DNA from: Chloroflexota bacterium
GTDB taxonomy: Bacteria > Chloroflexota > Anaerolineae > Fen-1058
Length of the DNA: 7,544 nt
Assembly: GCA_016219235.1 (NCBI GenBank)
Contig: JACRBO010000554.1
Span: 1-7,544, forward strand
Direction of reading: 5' to 3'
Shown in pieces: positions 5,677 through 7,544 of this stretch. A model generated the notes under the pieces. It ran no database searches. It saw nothing but the letters and a program-made list of their open reading frames with translations, and had not been told where the DNA came from. Position 1 is the first letter of the stretch. Every line of letters begins with the position of its first letter. The position numbers were made by a program, and so were the translations under genes.

Positions 5677-5958
5677 GTGACCGCGTTTCGAAATGCTCAA
5701 ACCCTCATTGACCGGATCAGTGCCTTGCCGGAACCGTACCAAACCAACCTGATCGAGTGGTTCCGGTGCGGACTCGATTGGTCGATCCACGCCCCCTGCG
5801 AAGGATTAGTTCGCCTGGAAGACTTGCTGCGCACCGCACCGCTGGGGCATCTGGTGCAGCTGAAGCAAGTGCTGGCAGAGGCCGAACGTTATTTTGGCGG
5901 CGTTCAACTTGTAATGAATTCACCGGTCAGGCAGACTATCTTCGCAACCAGTAGTTAA
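5677..5958 (+). CDS. small protein of unknown function upstream of the reductase
   Basis: I do not recognise this 93-residue product. It starts at GTG, nine bases after GGAG (5664-5667). It looks like a folded soluble helical protein: one helix around 8-30 (ALPEPYQTNLIEWF), then CGLDWSIHAPC (31-41) with two cysteines and a histidine, then an amphipathic helix about 44-72 ending at the aromatic pair in ERYF. No signal peptide or membrane segment is visible. Codon third positions are fairly GC-rich in the middle, supporting coding. It ends 22 nt before the glutaredoxin-reductase start, so the two are probably co-transcribed, and it is divergent from the sigma gene. The overlapping minus-strand frames look like shadows. 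A small adaptor or regulator is possible, but nothing in the sequence proves a role. Confidence 0.55.
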   Translation: MTAFRNAQTLIDRISALPEPYQTNLIEWFRCGLDWSIHAPCEGLVRLEDLLRTAPLGHLVQLKQVLAEAERYFGGVQLVMNSPVRQTIFATSS

Positions 5959-5980
5959 TCCTCTATTGCGAAGGGAACAC

Positions 5981-7165
5981 ATGTCTCATACCAACCTCAC
6001 CGTCTATGGCGCCACCTGGTGCGGCGACTGCAAACGCGCCAAGAAGTTTCTGGGCGAGCAGCGCGTCCATTATGAATGGGTCGATGTCGAGCAGGATGCC
6101 GACGGGCTGGCGCTGGTCGAGCGCGTCAATAGCGGCAAACGTATCATCCCCACGATTGTCTTCCACGACGACAGCAGTTTTCTCATCGAACCCAGCAACG
6201 CCGAACTGGCCGCAAAACTCGGCCTGCAAACCACCGCGCGCATGAGCTATTACGATCTGATCTGCGTCGGCGGGGGGCCGGCCAGTTTGACGGCGGCGCT
6301 GTACGCGGCGCGCGAAGGGTTGGATGTGCTCGTGATCGAGAAGAGCGGCCTGGGCGGGCAGGCGGGCGTCACCGAGCGGCTGGATAACTTCCCCGGTTTC
6401 CCCGACGGGATCGGCGGGGGCGAGTTTGCCGATCGGTTGACCACTCAGGCGCGGCGCTTCGGCGTCGAGTTGTTGCAAGCGCAGGAAGTCACCGCCTTGC
6501 GTGAAGAAGAAGAATCGAAATACGTGACCACGTCCGACGGGCGCGAGTACGGCGCGCGGGCAGTGCTCATCGCTACGGGATCCACCTACAAACGATTGGG
6601 CGTGCCGGGCGAAGACGACCTCATCGGCGCGGGGGTGCATTTCTGCGCGACGTGTGATGGGCCGTTTTACAAGGGTGAGCACGTGGCCGTCATCGGCGGC
6701 GGCAACAGCGCCGGTGAAGAGAGCCTGTTTCTGACGCGGTTCGCCGACAAAGTGACGATCCTGGTGCGCGGCGCGGACATGACGGCCAGCCAGATCGTGA
6801 TTGATAAAGTGAACGCGAACGCGAAGATCGAGTTACGCTACAACACCGAAGTCACGCAACTGCACGGTGAAGCCAAACTCGACGGCCTCACCGTGCACGA
6901 TCGGATCAGCGGCGCGACCGAAGTCATTCACCCCAGAGCCGCCTTCGTGTTCATCGGCCTGTCGCCGAACACCGGCTGGCTGCCCCCTGAAGTAAAGTTG
7001 GATAAATATGGCTTCATCGTTACGCAGCCGAACCTTGAAACGTCGATGCCGGGCGTGTTTGCGGCGGGTGATGTGCGCCTGGGCAGCACCAAGCAGGCGG
7101 CCAGCGCCGCGGGCGAGGGGGCTACGGCGGCGCTAATGGTGCGCGAGTATCTGAAGACGATCTGA
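5981..7165 (+). CDS. glutaredoxin-like domain fused to thioredoxin reductase
   Basis: A 394-residue fusion. Residues 1-80 are a glutaredoxin/mycoredoxin-like thioredoxin fold with active site WCGDC (C14, C17) and the cis-proline stretch IIPTIVF. From about residue 88 (MSYYDLICVGGGPAS) a complete low-molecular-weight thioredoxin reductase follows. It has FAD motif GGGPAS (97-102), redox-active CATC (C222, C225) in FCATCDGPF, nucleotide-binding motif GGGNSAGEE (239-247), and C-terminal FAD motif GVFAAGDVR (358-366). The reductase should pass electrons through FAD and CATC to its own CGDC domain and then to cytoplasmic disulfides. Oddly, the NADPH-phosphate motif HRRxxxRA is replaced by VRGADMTA (262-269). 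The ATG at 5981 has AAGGGA just upstream and begins right before the glutaredoxin fold; a TTG at 5966 is disfavoured. The internal Met88 looks like the ancestral reductase start but has no clear ribosome-binding site. Confidence 0.95.
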   Translation: MSHTNLTVYGATWCGDCKRAKKFLGEQRVHYEWVDVEQDADGLALVERVNSGKRIIPTIVFHDDSSFLIEPSNAELAAKLGLQTTARMSYYDLICVGGGPASLTAALYAAREGLDVLVIEKSGLGGQAGVTERLDNFPGFPDGIGGGEFADRLTTQARRFGVELLQAQEVTALREEEESKYVTTSDGREYGARAVLIATGSTYKRLGVPGEDDLIGAGVHFCATCDGPFYKGEHVAVIGGGNSAGEESLFLTRFADKVTILVRGADMTASQIVIDKVNANAKIELRYNTEVTQLHGEAKLDGLTVHDRISGATEVIHPRAAFVFIGLSPNTGWLPPEVKLDKYGFIVTQPNLETSMPGVFAAGDVRLGSTKQAASAAGEGATAALMVREYLKTI

Positions 7166-7168
7166 CAA

Positions 7169-7232
7169 GTGACGAGTGACGAGTGAGCAATGTTCTTTCA
7201 CTCGTCACTCGTCATTCGTTACTCGTTACTCG
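7169..7232. terminator. perfect 17-bp inverted heptamer repeat between convergent genes
   Basis: TGACGAGTGACGAGTGA (7170-7186) is perfectly complementary to 7198-7214, with an 11-nt loop. The left arm is two GTGACGA units plus GTGAGCA; the right side is five units (TCACTCG twice, TCATTCG, TTACTCG twice) running to 7232. It starts four bases after the reductase stop and ends just before the stop of the minus-strand gene. It is probably a bidirectional transcription-end or mRNA-stabilising structure, although U-runs are weak. Confidence 0.65.
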
Positions 7233-7239
7233 TCAAACT

Positions 7240-7503
7240 TTACTTCTTCGCCTTCAACGACTCCACCAACGCCACATACTCCTGCATCGCGGCGTCTTTC
7301 GTTTTGCCCTTCAATTTGGCCCACGCGTCATACTTCAATTTGCCCTCCATGTCGAAGCCGGCGGGCCGGCTGCCGGACACATCGCCGCTGGTGGCCTGTT
7401 TGTACAGCCCGTATAGTTTGAGCAGCGTGTTGTTGTCGGGTCGCTTCGGCAACTTCTTGGAATCGAGCGCCGCTTGCTCGAACGCGGCTTTCACGTCGGC
7501 CAT
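7240..7503 (-). CDS. acyl-CoA-binding protein
   Basis: An 87-residue protein, the full length of the acyl-CoA-binding protein (ACBP) family, which holds medium- and long-chain acyl-CoA esters in the cytosol and buffers or delivers them. Family motifs are LYGLYKQATSGD (30-41), RPAGFDMEGKLKYDAWAKLKG (from 46) and the final helix AMQEYVALVESLKAKK. The ligand-contacting residues of bovine ACBP (Y28, Y31, K32, K54, Y73) are all conserved as Y31, Y34, K35, K57 and Y76. The usual KWDAW is KYDAW here, with W61 kept. The start at 7503 has AAGGAG six bases upstream. It is monocistronic as far as visible and convergent with the reductase. The family is near-universal in eukaryotes and patchy in bacteria. 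Confidence 0.95.
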   Translation of the reverse strand: MADVKAAFEQAALDSKKLPKRPDNNTLLKLYGLYKQATSGDVSGSRPAGFDMEGKLKYDAWAKLKGKTKDAAMQEYVALVESLKAKK

Positions 7504-7510
7504 GCTAGTC

Positions 7511-7538
7511 TCCTTGCAAGTGGGGTAAATCGATTTTA
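7511..7538 (-). promoter_or_regulatory. ribosome-binding site and possible -10 box of the acyl-CoA-binding protein gene
   Basis: AAGGAG (7515-7510 on the minus strand) is a clear Shine-Dalgarno. TAAAAT (7538-7533) matches five of six bases of the -10 consensus and would give a leader of about 22 nt. The -35 region lies beyond the window edge and cannot be checked. Confidence 0.45.
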
Positions 7539-7544
7539 GTAGCG

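Noticed and set aside
5974..5978. ECF-type -35 (GGAAC) just before the reductase start
   Set aside because: It sits at the ribosome-binding site, so a matching -10 would fall inside the coding region, and no suitable GTT/GTC box is at 16-18 bases. It is better read as part of the AAGGGA Shine-Dalgarno.
5963..6682. 239-codon minus-strand frame opposite the reductase
   Set aside because: Antisense shadow of the conserved glutaredoxin and FAD motifs, with no ribosome-binding site or domain.
6242..7165. Separate reductase gene starting at the internal methionine (Met88)
   Set aside because: The frame is continuous with an intact glutaredoxin domain, the ATG at 5981 has the better Shine-Dalgarno, and no clear one precedes 6242. 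A fusion is the simpler reading, although internal initiation is not excluded.

Overview
The window is a GC-rich bacterial chromosome segment with short intergenic gaps and genes on both strands. No rRNA, tRNA, CRISPR array, transposase or phage gene is visible. The gene set, the GC content and the period-7 intergenic repeats would fit a Chloroflexota-like environmental bacterium or MAG. That taxonomic guess is inference only; nothing here is a phylogenetic marker I can place without a search.

Layout. (1) 1-1151, minus: the N-terminal 383 residues of an ABC exporter (membrane domain plus the start of the ATPase), running off the left edge. It appears to have its own sigma70-type promoter overlapping the stop codon of the next gene, and a leader with GC-rich hairpins. 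(2) 1273-3296, minus: thrC (threonine synthase) followed by thrB (homoserine kinase). These are the last two steps of threonine synthesis, reading thrC->thrB from an extended -10 promoter near 3360. (3) 3532-3873, plus: a small acidic helical protein of unknown function with a clear extended -10 promoter and Shine-Dalgarno. (4) 3909-4544, minus: a metal-dependent cyclase / kynurenine-formamidase-family hydrolase. (5) 4662-5554, minus: an ECF sigma factor translationally coupled to a small soluble zinc anti-sigma factor, behind a TTGACA-17-TATGCT promoter. (6) 5677-7165, plus: a small unknown gene followed after 22 nt by a glutaredoxin-thioredoxin reductase fusion. (7) 7240-7503, minus: an acyl-CoA-binding protein with all canonical ligand residues.

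How the parts may fit. thrC and thrB convert homoserine to threonine. The zinc anti-sigma has the same C-x25-H-x3-C-x2-C spacing as the redox-sensing RsrA family, and it sits divergently next to a disulfide-reductase fusion. A thiol-stress circuit is therefore an attractive but unproven hypothesis. The reductase lacks the usual HRR NADPH-phosphate-binding motif, so its electron donor is open.

The most unusual feature is the intergenic DNA. Nearly every gap is filled with degenerate period-7 repeats. Each gap has its own heptamer sequence, and many are arranged as long inverted repeats, including a perfect 17-bp one between convergent genes. The repeats run into the stop codons of several genes and supply their last residues. 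I see no defence system or clearly new multi-gene system. The repeat architecture and the redox locus are the two items most worth following up.
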